Both the position numbers and the translations under genes were made by a program. A stretch of DNA of 64,000 nucleotides, from the NCBI RefSeq assembly GCF_014077505.1, contig NZ_JACGWA010000002.1, forward strand, positions 1 to 64,000, in the 5' to 3' direction. The stretch comes from Colwellia sp. BRX10-3 (GTDB lineage Bacteria; Pseudomonadota; Gammaproteobacteria; Enterobacterales; Alteromonadaceae). The notes beneath the pieces were generated by a model. That model saw only the letters and a list, made by a program, of their open reading frames with translations, had not been told where the DNA came from and made no database searches. Below, piece by piece: positions 1 through 9,058 of the stretch (within the stretch, counting starts at the first letter, position 1; the number at the start of each line of letters is the position of its first letter).

Positions 1-176
1 CAAGTGTCGAATTAGTTCGCTTTGACAATAAAAGTGGCCGAGCGGTTACACAAGCTTGCAACAATTCTCAATTACTACCTGCAGTTACCACAGGTTTAAT
101 TTATGAAACAGCATGTGAAGAAGCGCCGACAAAAAATAAGAAGAAATCTTGGCTAGAAAAATTATTTGGCAATTAG
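1..176 (+). CDS. C-terminal end of an unidentified protein (partial)
   Basis: An open frame runs in from the left edge (first full codon at base 3) to a TAG at 174-176, giving the last 57 residues of a protein that begins outside the window. The visible part contains two Cys (in ACNN and ACEE) and ends in a basic tail, KNKKKSWLEKLFGN. I do not recognise the family. The frame has no internal stop and codon use looks like the neighbouring genes, so it is probably real, but nothing about its function can be read from this fragment. Confidence 0.6.
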   Translation, partial: SVELVRFDNKSGRAVTQACNNSQLLPAVTTGLIYETACEEAPTKNKKKSWLEKLFGN

Positions 177-348
177 TTTTATAGTGAATTCAACGGTTAA
201 GCATTTAGCTTTTGAATTTCGCTATTTTGTTAGTTGAATAACCCCATTTACACACTATGGTTAATAGGTAGTGAATAAAAGGGGGGCAAACTAAATAGTT
301 ACAGTAAAAAATTGCCTATATAAGAAGTACCTATATTAGAGGAGCAGA

Positions 349-759
349 ATGAAACATAGATTAAGCTTTGGTTACTTTACATTACTAGCTGAAAATATTG
401 TTGAAGTTACTATCGATGAAGGTATTGAATTATCACTTGAAATGGTTGAAGAGTGTGATGTGTTTTTTAAAGCGCATATTTTTGGTGGTTTTGGCATGCT
501 TATCAACAGAATCAATGAATATACTTATAGTTATGAAGCACAATTATCCATAGGCTCTTATGAGGGGTTAAAAGCTATTGCTTTTGTTTATTACTCAGAT
601 AAAAGCAAAGTCATTGTAGACGAATTAAATTTAATACGCGCATATGACAAGTGGAATAGTTGTACTTTTTCAGGCTTAGAACTTGAGTGGCAACAGGCAT
701 TTCAATGGCTAAAGCATGAGTTATTGATAGGTAGTGAACAAACAGCAAGTATTGGGTAA
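349..759 (+). CDS. Hypothetical STAS/SpoIIAA-like small protein
   Basis: This is a 136-residue soluble protein with no signal peptide or membrane segment, and a good ribosome site (GAGGAG) ends a few bases before the ATG. The pattern of short beta strands and helices (LAENIVEVTIDEGIELSLEM near the start, a central SIGSYEGLKAIAFVYYSD strand-helix, a C-terminal WQQAFQWLKHEL helix) resembles the small STAS/SpoIIAA-like proteins common in marine bacteria, which usually bind partner proteins or lipids. That assignment is by look only. It stands alone, followed by a strong bidirectional terminator. No catalytic motif is visible. Confidence 0.75.
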   Translation: MKHRLSFGYFTLLAENIVEVTIDEGIELSLEMVEECDVFFKAHIFGGFGMLINRINEYTYSYEAQLSIGSYEGLKAIAFVYYSDKSKVIVDELNLIRAYDKWNSCTFSGLELEWQQAFQWLKHELLIGSEQTASIG

Positions 760-815
760 CTTTATTAAAAGGTAAATGATTTACGTAGGTTGTAAATCAT
801 CAAAAATTCAAAATA

Positions 816-843
816 AAAAGCAAACCTATTGGTTTGCTTTTTT
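816..843. terminator. Bidirectional intrinsic terminator
   Basis: A perfect 11-bp stem, AAAAGCAAACC / GGTTTGCTTTT, closes a TATT loop and carries T runs on both strands. It lies between the convergent STAS-like gene and dolP and can serve both. Confidence 0.9.
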
Positions 844-881
844 ATGTTCAGGCGAGAATGAAAACCTTAGAGCTTAATCAA

Positions 882-1469
882 TTAGTCAACTTGGTTTTCT
901 TCAACATATTCGAATATTTTAAACACTCGGTTAACGCCGCTAACATTGCGAGCAATATCTACCGCTATAGTCGCTTGTGTTTTTGTGACTAAGCCCATTA
1001 GAAATACTTCGCCATTTTCTGTTACCACTTTAATATTTGTAGCATCTAACTTGTCAGTGCCAAATAAAGAGGTTTTTACTTTTGACGTTAACCAAACGTC
1101 ATTCGTTTTTGTGGTAAAAGATATCGTGTTACTTATGCGAATTTGATTATGTAGTTGTTTAACACCATTAACCTCATTTATCGCTTTTATAGCTTGATCA
1201 CGCAAATAGCTATTAGGCGCTTGCCCAATGACTAATACACTGCCGTTAACACTAATGACTTGCAGGTTGGTATTGTCACTTAAAGCGTCGATTTTATTGA
1301 TCTTTGCATGCGCATCAATTTCAATTTTTTGGTCGTCTATTTGATTGCCCAAAGAGCGATTGTCGGTTGCAACGCTTGCACCACCAACAACGCCAACAAC
1401 AGCGGCAGCAACACACCCTTGTAGCAATACAGCAAGTGTAATTATGCTGACAATTGATTTTATCGACAT
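882..1469 (-). CDS. dolP: BON-domain outer-membrane lipoprotein DolP (YraP)
   Basis: This 195-residue protein has a lipoprotein signal peptide (hydrophobic residues 8-17, lipobox LLQGC, lipid Cys at 19) followed by two BON domains (about residues 55-120 and 128-190). DolP of E. coli (191 residues) binds anionic phospholipid in the outer membrane and supports envelope integrity and BAM function. It starts one base after the diaA stop, so it is translated from the lpoA-yraN-diaA-dolP transcript. The order matches yraM-yraN-diaA-yraP of E. coli, which makes the assignment secure. Confidence 0.93.
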   Translation of the reverse strand: MSIKSIVSIITLAVLLQGCVAAAVVGVVGGASVATDNRSLGNQIDDQKIEIDAHAKINKIDALSDNTNLQVISVNGSVLVIGQAPNSYLRDQAIKAINEVNGVKQLHNQIRISNTISFTTKTNDVWLTSKVKTSLFGTDKLDATNIKVVTENGEVFLMGLVTKTQATIAVDIARNVSGVNRVFKIFEYVEENQVD

Positions 1470-1470
1470 A

Positions 1471-2082
<612 letters not shown>

Positions 2083-2103
2083 TCAGTTCATAAAAGGCAT
2101 TGA

Positions 2104-2478
2104 TTAAAAGGCATTTTTAAGCCAAGTAATTTCTGGGTTATTAATATCGCCTTGCATCGCGATAACATCGAATCGGCAAGGGGTATTATATTCATTTAAT
2201 CCGGCTTGTTGCAGATAAAATGCTGCACATTGTCTAATTTTTTGCTGTTTTTTAGCTGAAACAGCAGCAATGGCGCCACCAAAGTGATTATTTTTGCGAT
2301 ATTTCACTTCTACAAACACCCAAGTGTCATTTTCAGTCATGATTAAATCAATTTCACCACGGCGATTTTGAAAGTTACATGTCTTTAATAGTAAGCCATT
2401 TTGGCCTAAATAGTTGGCGGCTAATTGCTCACTATTTTTACCTGTGGTTACTGTGTTTGTTTTGTTAGTCCATAGCAA
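2104..2478 (-). CDS. yraN: UPF0102 family nuclease-like protein YraN
   Basis: This is a 124-residue member of the UPF0102/YraN family, whose fold is that of restriction-endonuclease-like proteins. The nuclease-type acidic positions are present: GEID (E42, D44) and EVKYR (E57, K59), plus the conserved RFDVIAM strand near residue 103. Activity on Holliday-junction-like DNA has been proposed for the family, but the role is not settled. Its start overlaps the end of lpoA by 14 bases, showing translational coupling. Confidence 0.9.
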   Translation of the reverse strand: MLWTNKTNTVTTGKNSEQLAANYLGQNGLLLKTCNFQNRRGEIDLIMTENDTWVFVEVKYRKNNHFGGAIAAVSAKKQQKIRQCAAFYLQQAGLNEYNTPCRFDVIAMQGDINNPEITWLKNAF

Positions 2479-4342
2479 TTTCTTGTACCTTGCTGCGGCT
2501 GTATTTACCCCAAATTAAGCTTCGGGTTAAAATGTTATCTTTGCCCAATTGCAATATACCCGTTTGACCATAATGCCTGACATAAGTTTTATTTTTCATG
2601 GCAGAAATTTTATCGACTAAAGACAAACTATCAAAACCCATGGCAAAGATGGTCTGTAAACTATCGCTGCGATTAGGCCAAAGTTTTTTGGCTTGTGCTG
2701 CTAAGGCTTTATTTTGTTGCTTACTGCGCAATTGCCAAGGCATTTCAGTAAATGTTAAACCGGATAAGTCACGATTATCACTTTTATCTATTTTAGAACT
2801 GTGGCTGCGCGAGCTCGCAAATACTGGAATTATATCGGCAAATGGGCTGATGTTAACGTCAATGTAAGGTTTTAAAAGTTTAGTTTCTAGCGGTAAACCT
2901 ACTACGTAAATCATATCAATATCGCGGCGGTTACGTAATTCACTTTTAATTGAATATTTAATGTGGCGATTTAACTCTTTTGTGCGTTGCTGGCTGAGAT
3001 CAACACCAAGACTAGCTTTAAGTTGATTTTGCATTTTCGCATCACTATTGAAAAATACCGTTTCAGGTGCCTTACCTGTTATATGTTGCCATTGTTGGCT
3101 AAATGTTTTCGCGATGCGACGACTGGCACTGTCTTGATGGCTTAATATTATTGGATATTGATACTGTTGACGGCTCAATGTTGTTGCCGCTTGAATCGCT
3201 TCATCTTCTGGTCGCATTGAAAGGGCAACTTGATGTGGCAATAATGCAATGCTTGCTGGTAAATTAAGTAAAAGCGTAGGAAGCGTTATCTCTGTTTGGG
3301 CTAAATAACTGTTAACATTTTGTTTAAGTAACGGGCCAATAACATAGTCAATTTTTAGCTCTATCAGTTTGGCATTTAACGTGGTCATGTCTAGGGTTGT
3401 TGAATCAATAAAATGTAAGGTTTTAGCGCTATTAATATCATAAGCGGCGAGTATGCCTTGCTGTGCTACTTTACCGGCACGTTCTTGTTTACCGGAAAGT
3501 GGAATAATAATAGCAATGTTTTGATATTCACTGGTTAATACTGGTTCTTGTAGGATTAAATTCCCAACAATATATTGCGCAGGATGAGTACTGAACTCTC
3601 GTTGCCATTGGCTTAAGTAGCGTTGAAGTCTAGCGTCGTCATCACCAAATTTATTAGCAAAAGTGATCAGTTTACTCCAACCTTTAATATTTGGTGGAGA
3701 CATTTTAACTAACTGTTGATGCTGCCAAGGCGATAATTGACAAAACTGCTGCCAAATTAGTTCAATATCGCTGTCAGTTGATTGTGAATTTACAGCAAAG
3801 GCTCTTAAGTTTGCATCGAGCGCCACAATTGGCAGGTTTCGTTGTGTTTGCACGTTGGCCAGTGTTTGAAAATAATCAATCTGGTGAACAAGTTGTGCTT
3901 TTTCTCTAATGCTATTGGCATTTTCTAGCGCGATATAAGCCTTTGGGATTTTTGCTAAGGCTAAATAACTTTTAGCTTCAATAATGGCGAGGCGATATTG
4001 TTGCGCTGGAGATGGTGCTAATACTTCAAGTTGTTTAGCTAACCAAAGTGCTTTATGTGGTTTAGCTTGTGCTAAATATAACTCACTTGCGTTTAATAAC
4101 GAAGCCACGGCTTCATCTTGCTGGTTTGAAGAAACTTGTGATGAAGCTTGAGCAATTAATTGCTCAGCGGTTAAGTTTGTTTCAAACTCTTGCATAACGT
4201 CAGCTTGTTTTGAAGTTGACGGTGCTGGTTTACTTTGTTTAGTTGTTGAGCAGCTGGCCAAAATAACCACAGCTACAAACGCACAAAGGCTACTTTTATA
4301 AGACGAAAACCATTTAGTAAGTGTCAAAGTTAATAAATCCAT
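2465..4342 (-). CDS. lpoA: Penicillin-binding protein activator LpoA
   Basis: This 625-residue lipoprotein has a signal peptide with lipobox LASC (lipid Cys at about 31). An N-terminal helical TPR-like half (about 50-260) is followed by an LppC domain with a periplasmic-binding-protein fold (about 275-615). LpoA reaches from the outer membrane to PBP1A and stimulates its transpeptidase. The start at 4342 fits because it places a charged segment and hydrophobic core before the lipobox. It heads the lpoA-yraN-diaA-dolP operon and is divergent from rsmI across 62 bases. Length is close to the family norm. Confidence 0.93.
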   Translation of the reverse strand: MDLLTLTLTKWFSSYKSSLCAFVAVVILASCSTTKQSKPAPSTSKQADVMQEFETNLTAEQLIAQASSQVSSNQQDEAVASLLNASELYLAQAKPHKALWLAKQLEVLAPSPAQQYRLAIIEAKSYLALAKIPKAYIALENANSIREKAQLVHQIDYFQTLANVQTQRNLPIVALDANLRAFAVNSQSTDSDIELIWQQFCQLSPWQHQQLVKMSPPNIKGWSKLITFANKFGDDDARLQRYLSQWQREFSTHPAQYIVGNLILQEPVLTSEYQNIAIIIPLSGKQERAGKVAQQGILAAYDINSAKTLHFIDSTTLDMTTLNAKLIELKIDYVIGPLLKQNVNSYLAQTEITLPTLLLNLPASIALLPHQVALSMRPEDEAIQAATTLSRQQYQYPIILSHQDSASRRIAKTFSQQWQHITGKAPETVFFNSDAKMQNQLKASLGVDLSQQRTKELNRHIKYSIKSELRNRRDIDMIYVVGLPLETKLLKPYIDVNISPFADIIPVFASSRSHSSKIDKSDNRDLSGLTFTEMPWQLRSKQQNKALAAQAKKLWPNRSDSLQTIFAMGFDSLSLVDKISAMKNKTYVRHYGQTGILQLGKDNILTRSLIWGKYSRSKVQEIAMD

Positions 4343-4404
4343 ACTTTTTAATAGTGCTTTATAATAAACTTCATCCTCTTCAGTCTCAACACAAGTATTT
4401 TATT

Positions 4405-5259
4405 ATGTCGGATTCTCAAATTCTGCCCAGCACCTTATATATTGTTGCCACACCCATAGGTAACTTAGGTGATCTTAGTCAACGGGCGCGAGATATACTC
4501 GAACAGGTTGATGTTATTGCCTGTGAAGATACCCGGCATACCCAACGTTTGTTATCAGCCTATACGATTAAAAATAAAACCATGTCGATGCATGATCATA
4601 ACGAGCGTCAGCGCCAAGAACAAATTGCGGTTCTTCTAAAAGAAGGAAAGAGCGTTGCTTTAGTGTCAGACGCGGGTACACCTTTGATTAGCGATCCGGG
4701 TTTTCATTTGGTACGTCACTGTCGTCAACAAGGGCTTAATGTTTCACCCATTCCGGGGGCTTGCGCGGCAATAGCGGCGCTTTCTGTTGCCGGATTACCA
4801 ACTGACAGATTCACCTTTGAAGGTTTTTTACCGTCAAAAACAGGTGCGCGACAATCAACATTAAACGAATTAGCCAATGAATCACGCACTATGGTGTTTT
4901 ATGATGCACCACGCCGCGCCATTGATACCGTTGAAGATATCGTTAAAACTCTTGGCGGCGAGCGTTATGTGGTTATGGCGCGAGAACTAACCAAAACCTT
5001 TGAAACTATCCATTCAGATACTGCCGAAAACTTATTAACTTTTTTACAAGCCGATCCAAATCAGCTTAAAGGTGAAATGGTACTGATCATAGAAGGTAAA
5101 AAGATCGATCCAAATGATATTCCAGCCCATGTAGTAGCAACATTGAAGTTATTGTTGTCAGAAATGAAGCCGAAAAAAGCTTGTGCAATTGCCGCAGAAA
5201 TTCATGGTGTGAAGAAAAATGCACTTTATGAATATGCCTTAGCAATGAAAGACGCTTAA
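4405..5259 (+). CDS. rsmI: 16S rRNA (cytidine-1402-2'-O)-methyltransferase RsmI
   Basis: The family signature LYIVATPIGNLGDLSQRA opens the protein, followed by CEDTRHT, the SDAGTPLISDPG loop and the GAC(A)AIAAL segment that builds the SAM pocket of tetrapyrrole-methylase-type enzymes. RsmI 2'-O-methylates C1402 in the ribosomal P site. The open frame extends 28 codons further upstream to 4321, but those codons would overlap lpoA and its upstream region. I place the start at the ATG at 4405, giving 284 residues, close to the usual length. It is divergent from lpoA, as in E. coli. Confidence 0.95.
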   Translation: MSDSQILPSTLYIVATPIGNLGDLSQRARDILEQVDVIACEDTRHTQRLLSAYTIKNKTMSMHDHNERQRQEQIAVLLKEGKSVALVSDAGTPLISDPGFHLVRHCRQQGLNVSPIPGACAAIAALSVAGLPTDRFTFEGFLPSKTGARQSTLNELANESRTMVFYDAPRRAIDTVEDIVKTLGGERYVVMARELTKTFETIHSDTAENLLTFLQADPNQLKGEMVLIIEGKKIDPNDIPAHVVATLKLLLSEMKPKKACAIAAEIHGVKKNALYEYALAMKDA

Positions 5260-5285
5260 TAGATAATTTAATAACAATAGATGGC

Positions 5286-5314
5286 TTTCCAAGCACAATA
5301 ATATCAAGTAGAAT
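5286..5314 (+). promoter_or_regulatory. Probable sigma-70 promoter of rnpB
   Basis: TTTCCA (5286-5291) and TAGAAT (5309-5314) are 17 bases apart and sit about 6 bases before the first base of RNase P RNA. The GC-rich GCGCCC discriminator is typical of growth-rate-controlled stable RNA promoters. Positions are read from the sequence; activity is inferred. Confidence 0.65.
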
Positions 5315-5320
5315 GCGCCC

Positions 5321-5754
5321 CGAGTTGACGAGACAATCGCTGCTTTATCGTTGTGCCGCTTATTTTAATAAGAGGTAGACAGATAGAGGGGAGGAAAGTC
5401 CGGGCTCCAATGAGCAGGGTGCCAGGTAACGCCTGGGGGGCGCGAGCCCACGACAAGTGCAACAGAGAGAAGACCGCCGATGGTTGTTCTTAGGAACTTC
5501 ACAGGTAAGGCTGAAAGGGTGCGGTAAGAGCGCACCGGATTGCTGGTAACAGTAATTGCAAGGTAAACTCCACCCGGAGCAAGACCAAATAGGGTTTCAT
5601 GACTAAGTTAACGCAAGTTAGTTTAGTATAAGCGTGGCTCGCGTGGAAACCGGGTAGGTTGCTTGAGCCTTAGAGCGATTTAAGGCCTAGACGAATGATT
5701 GTCACTTTTCTTCGGAAGAGATACAAAACCCGGCTTATGCGTCAATCTCACCAA
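5321..5754 (+). ncRNA. rnpB: RNase P RNA (M1, bacterial type A)
   Basis: The hallmark conserved blocks occur in order: GAGGAAAGTCCGGGCTCC, CAGGGTGCCAGGTAACGCC, GTGCAACAGAGAG, ACCGCCGATGG, AAAGGGTGCGGTAAGAGC, GGTAAACTCCACCCGGAGC, GGGTAGGTTGCTTGAGCC and a 3' end of CCCGGCTTATGCGTCAATCTCACC. It is the catalytic RNA that removes 5' leaders from pre-tRNAs. The 5' end is set by alignment with the E. coli RNA (CGAGTTGACGAGACAATCGC against GAAGCUGACCAGACAGUCGC). The 3' end is approximate within a few bases. A terminator follows immediately. Confidence 0.97.
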
Positions 5755-5762
5755 TTTTACAT

Positions 5763-5793
5763 AAAGCCTCGATAGCAATATCGAGGCTTTTTT
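5763..5793 (+). terminator. rnpB intrinsic terminator
   Basis: A perfect 12-bp stem, AAAGCCTCGATA / TATCGAGGCTTT, closes a GCAA loop and is followed by further T residues, right after the RNase P RNA 3' end. Confidence 0.93.
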
Positions 5794-5931
5794 GTGGGTG
5801 AACATCTGAGATATCCCTCATTCCATTCTTATTTTGAACTAAACGATGCAGATATTCTTGTATATTAATCTATGTAGGTTGACTAAACTCAGGAAATAGG
5901 AATTCGGCTTTGTGATTATCTAGGATATTTA

Positions 5932-7080
5932 ATGGCTAATGTATTAATTGTTGGTAGAAGAGGCCGATGTTATCGCGCAGCATTAAGAATGAAGCATAAG
6001 GTGTTTTTATGGAGTGACGGTCTTCTACACGAAAGTCGAAAAAAAAATTTGGCGGGCTGGATTGAAACACCATTTAAAAGTTGTGAAAAACGACTTGCAA
6101 CCACCGATATAGAGGCTATTCAAAAATTTAATATCGAGTTCGTTATTGCTGCGACTGAGTCAAGCGTGGATATTGCGGCTATGATCCGCGAGGAATTCAA
6201 ACTTACCGGCACTCCGCTTAACATTACCAACATTTTGCATAATAAAAACGAAATGAAGCTGGAAGCCTTAAAGTACAATATACCTATTACAAAATTTCAT
6301 CTCATCGTTGAAAAAGATACGCCAGAAGCATTGGTCGAAAAATTGGGACTGCCACTTGTTGTTAAACCTGTAGCTGAATCAGGAGCAAGGGGGGTTATGG
6401 TGTTGGAGAGTCTAGATGAGGTTAAGGCTCATGCAAAACCTGGTCTACTGGCAGAAGCCTTTGTCGAAGGGACTGAAGTCAGTGTAGAAACCTTAATTCA
6501 TAACGGCACTCCTATCTTTCACAATATCACCGAGTACCTTCATCAATGGAAGAAATCAATAGTACCTGCATCATTTGAACAAGATTTAGAAAACGAGATC
6601 ATAAAAATAAACGATCGCGTAATTACTGGATTTGGCGTTAAAAACGGCATGACTCATGCTGAATTTTACCTGACAAAGAATGGCCCAATATTCGGCGAAA
6701 TGGCAGTGCGACCACCAGGTGGCTACTATATGGAGCTTATTGAGTATGCTTACGGCTTCAATCCATGGAAAATTTATGTTGAACTAGAGACAGGTGCGAC
6801 ACCCAAGCCATTACCTGTAAAAGCAAAAAAGTGTGCGTGTGTGTTTATGATTCATCCAGGGGCAGGTACTGTTGATGAAATTTCTGGCTTAGAAAAGCTT
6901 AAGGAACTTAAGGAAGTCGAACAATTCAAATTTAAAATCGAACCTGGGTCTGAAGTTGCAGAACGAGACAGTACCAGTAGTGAAGTTGGCCATGTACTTA
7001 TGTCTGCAGATTCACGAAAGGTCTTACTTGAAAAATTGAAGGTTGTTGAAGATAACCTAGTTATTACGATGAAGCAGTAG
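5932..7080 (+). CDS. Orphan ATP-grasp ligase-like enzyme
   Basis: The 382-residue protein is built like carboxylate-amine ligases of the ATP-grasp superfamily. It has an N-terminal Rossmann-like domain (ANVLIVGRRGRCYRAAL), a central lid/ATP domain with PLVVKPVAESGARGVMVL (about residues 138-157) and AEAFVEGTEVSVETL, and a metal/phosphate segment HAEFYLTKNGPIFGEMAVRPPGGYY (Glu and Arg residues, about 241-264). Such enzymes join a carboxylate to an amine or thiol through an acyl phosphate. AGGA precedes the ATG by 6 bases. It is monocistronic, with no biosynthetic partner nearby, so the substrate cannot be read from context. Annotations such as carbamoyl-phosphate synthase-like or PylC-like would reflect fold only. 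Confidence 0.85.
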   Translation: MANVLIVGRRGRCYRAALRMKHKVFLWSDGLLHESRKKNLAGWIETPFKSCEKRLATTDIEAIQKFNIEFVIAATESSVDIAAMIREEFKLTGTPLNITNILHNKNEMKLEALKYNIPITKFHLIVEKDTPEALVEKLGLPLVVKPVAESGARGVMVLESLDEVKAHAKPGLLAEAFVEGTEVSVETLIHNGTPIFHNITEYLHQWKKSIVPASFEQDLENEIIKINDRVITGFGVKNGMTHAEFYLTKNGPIFGEMAVRPPGGYYMELIEYAYGFNPWKIYVELETGATPKPLPVKAKKCACVFMIHPGAGTVDEISGLEKLKELKEVEQFKFKIEPGSEVAERDSTSSEVGHVLMSADSRKVLLEKLKVVEDNLVITMKQ

Positions 7081-7211
7081 ACTTATATTTACTTCACTTT
7101 AAAATTAAATTCCAGTCTTTAACTAAGCAAGCTGACATGCCAATTCGGTTCAATTTTATATCGTTGTTCTGTATTGTTCTGTGATTAAATTGGTTCGAAC
7201 TGAACTCTGTA

Positions 7212-7544
7212 TTAATGGAGTGTGCGTTCCTGTTTATCCCAGATACTTCCTTGCCAATTAGATATTGTTCCACAAGCATGACAGGAATCGCAATGCCACT
7301 CAATTAGGCCAATTGCTGTAGACGTTGCTTGAATGCTTCCATCACAATACAGCTTTTCAGCACGGGTACTGCATTTTAAATCCACCTCAATAACTGGCTG
7401 TTCGATTTGTTCAGTAACCGATGACACAATTTTGCTCAGAAATTTGAAAACTGCTTTTGCTTGCTTTGTAAGCTCTAATACCTTGCCTTCTTCGTCCAGA
7501 AAATGTTTTAAATCTGCTTTTAACACCATGCATTTTTCATTCAT
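7212..7544 (-). CDS. Hypothetical small Cys-containing protein
   Basis: This is a 110-residue soluble protein I do not recognise. The N-terminal half is helical (LKADLKHFLDEEGKVLELTKQAKAVFKF written as two runs). The C-terminal half contains CSTRAEKLYCDG and HCDSCHACG, which together could hold one zinc ion. No strong ribosome site is visible before either the ATG at 7544 or the next in-frame ATG, so the start is uncertain. It sits alone between convergent and divergent neighbours in the accessory stretch. An overlapping frame at 7094-7303 has no support. Confidence 0.5.
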   Translation of the reverse strand: MNEKCMVLKADLKHFLDEEGKVLELTKQAKAVFKFLSKIVSSVTEQIEQPVIEVDLKCSTRAEKLYCDGSIQATSTAIGLIEWHCDSCHACGTISNWQGSIWDKQERTLH

Positions 7545-7763
7545 AAATTACTAATACCGTTAACATATAGCACTTAAAGCTTTCGGTACATCATTTCTAA
7601 TTTAATATTATCAAACAGACCTTACAGATTTAAAGTGTGGAGAATATGGAAGTCGACTGTAAATATGAGTTATAAGCTTAACATTAGATAAGATCGATTA
7701 TATTTTACTCTATGCGTTTTTTAACTTAAAGTTAATTACAGTATTAAAGGAGTATACCTACAC

Positions 7764-8696
7764 ATGGCAAGCCTTATAGATAATCATGATAATGCACTAG
7801 AACTCATGCTACTGCGCTCAGAAAATAAATTCTCAACAATGTTTCAATTATCATCTGTTGGTATGGCCGTAGTTGATGCAGAAACAGGAAATTTTCTTGA
7901 GGTTAATAACGCTGTTTTAATCTCAACCGCTTATACAAGGGATGAATTTATTAATTTAAGTTATTGGGATATTACTCCTAAAGAATATGAAGAGCAGGAA
8001 CGCCAACAAATTAAAGATCTTGAAGAAACAGGACGTTTTGGCCCAAATCAAAAAGAATATATCCGAAAAGATGGCACAAGATACCCTATCAATATTAGTG
8101 GTGTGGCATTAACAGATACAGACGGAAGAAAAATTGTATTAGGTATTATTGAAGATATTAGCGAAAGAAAAGCCTATGAGCATAAATTAGAATACTTTGC
8201 TCTATATGATCCTTTGACAAATATACCTAATCGCCGCTTATTATCGGAGAAACTGCATCAATCTTTGGCTCAATGTAAGCGAGATGAAAAATTACTCGCC
8301 TTACTTATGCTTGATTTAGATAAATTCAAACCTGTTAATGATACATATGGTCACAGAATTGGTGATAAATTATTAGTAAAGGTTGCACAACGCATCACAG
8401 ATGTTGTTCACAGAGAGAGTGATACTGTAGCTCGTCTCGGGGGAGATGAATTTGTCATCATACTTCCTTTTATCAGCACAAAAAATGATGCTGTTAAAAT
8501 GGCAGAGAACATTTGTACAGCACTTGTTAAACCTTTTTATATTGAAAAAAATAAGATCACAATTTCTTCAAGTATAGGTATAGCAATGTTTCCAGAGCAT
8601 GGGAATGACGAGAAGACTTTAATGGTAAATTCAGATGTAGCTATGTATAAAGCAAAAAATAGCAATAAAGAAAGTTTTAAATTATTTGAAAATTAA
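7764..8696 (+). CDS. PAS-GGDEF diguanylate cyclase
   Basis: This is a 310-residue cytosolic enzyme. A PAS domain (about 22-135, ending in the PAC-like IIEDISERKAYE) is joined to a GGDEF domain (about 145-308). The active-site motif GGDEF is intact at 226-230 and the c-di-GMP inhibitory site RxxD is present as RESD (217-220), exactly five residues ahead, so it should be an active, product-inhibited cyclase making c-di-GMP from two GTP. There is no membrane segment, so the PAS domain probably senses a cytosolic ligand or redox state. The ribosome site AAGGAG lies at 7748-7753. It is monocistronic. Confidence 0.92.
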   Translation: MASLIDNHDNALELMLLRSENKFSTMFQLSSVGMAVVDAETGNFLEVNNAVLISTAYTRDEFINLSYWDITPKEYEEQERQQIKDLEETGRFGPNQKEYIRKDGTRYPINISGVALTDTDGRKIVLGIIEDISERKAYEHKLEYFALYDPLTNIPNRRLLSEKLHQSLAQCKRDEKLLALLMLDLDKFKPVNDTYGHRIGDKLLVKVAQRITDVVHRESDTVARLGGDEFVIILPFISTKNDAVKMAENICTALVKPFYIEKNKITISSSIGIAMFPEHGNDEKTLMVNSDVAMYKAKNSNKESFKLFEN

Positions 8697-9058
8697 TAGA
8701 TGTTTACTTGATATCTGCAGCTTATGGCACTCAAAAATAGCCACAACCTGAAGTATAAAAACTTGATTGAAAATTCCCTCTTATTATCACCCGTTTCTAA
8801 CAACAATAATGTGCTTGCAGTTAATTAAGCACCACCATAAATAACAATAGTTCAATTGAGCCCTCAAGCATTAAGCAATCATAAATACCATTGGCAGTTA
8901 TCTCGTTATAGTTACTAAGAGGGAAGCAAAGGGTAATATCAACTTTTGTTTCATTAATGTCACCTTGGGTTGCTGAAAATATATACAGCTTGAAACTTAA
9001 GTTATACTCAACCGTGCCGATAATCTTATATATGCTTTGATCAACAGAGGTAAATTTT
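8697..9058. other. Intergenic region, 362 bases
   Basis: It contains no supported gene; the short frames found here lack ribosome sites. The only clear signal is the sigma-28-type promoter at 8997-9023 reading into the DUF5610 gene. Confidence 0.6.
8997..9023 (+). promoter_or_regulatory. Flagellar sigma-28 (FliA)-type promoter
   Basis: TTAAGTTA (8997-9004) is followed by exactly 11 bases and then GCCGATAA (9016-9023). The established FliA consensus is TAAAGTTT-N11-GCCGATAA, so the -10 element is a perfect match and the -35 matches at 6 of 8 positions with ideal spacing. It lies 36 bases before the DUF5610 start. Confidence 0.75.

Noticed and set aside
7185-7210. GGTTCGAAC resembling a tRNA T-loop
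   Set aside because: No acceptor stem, anticodon arm or CCA end can be built around it.
7094-7303. 69-codon frame overlapping the Cys-containing protein
   Set aside because: Same strand, different frame, no domain pattern; it overlaps the better-supported frame at 7212-7544.
5932-8696. Defence island between rnpB and the DUF5610 gene
   Set aside because: The genes are unlinked, on both strands, and none has nuclease, helicase or toxin features.
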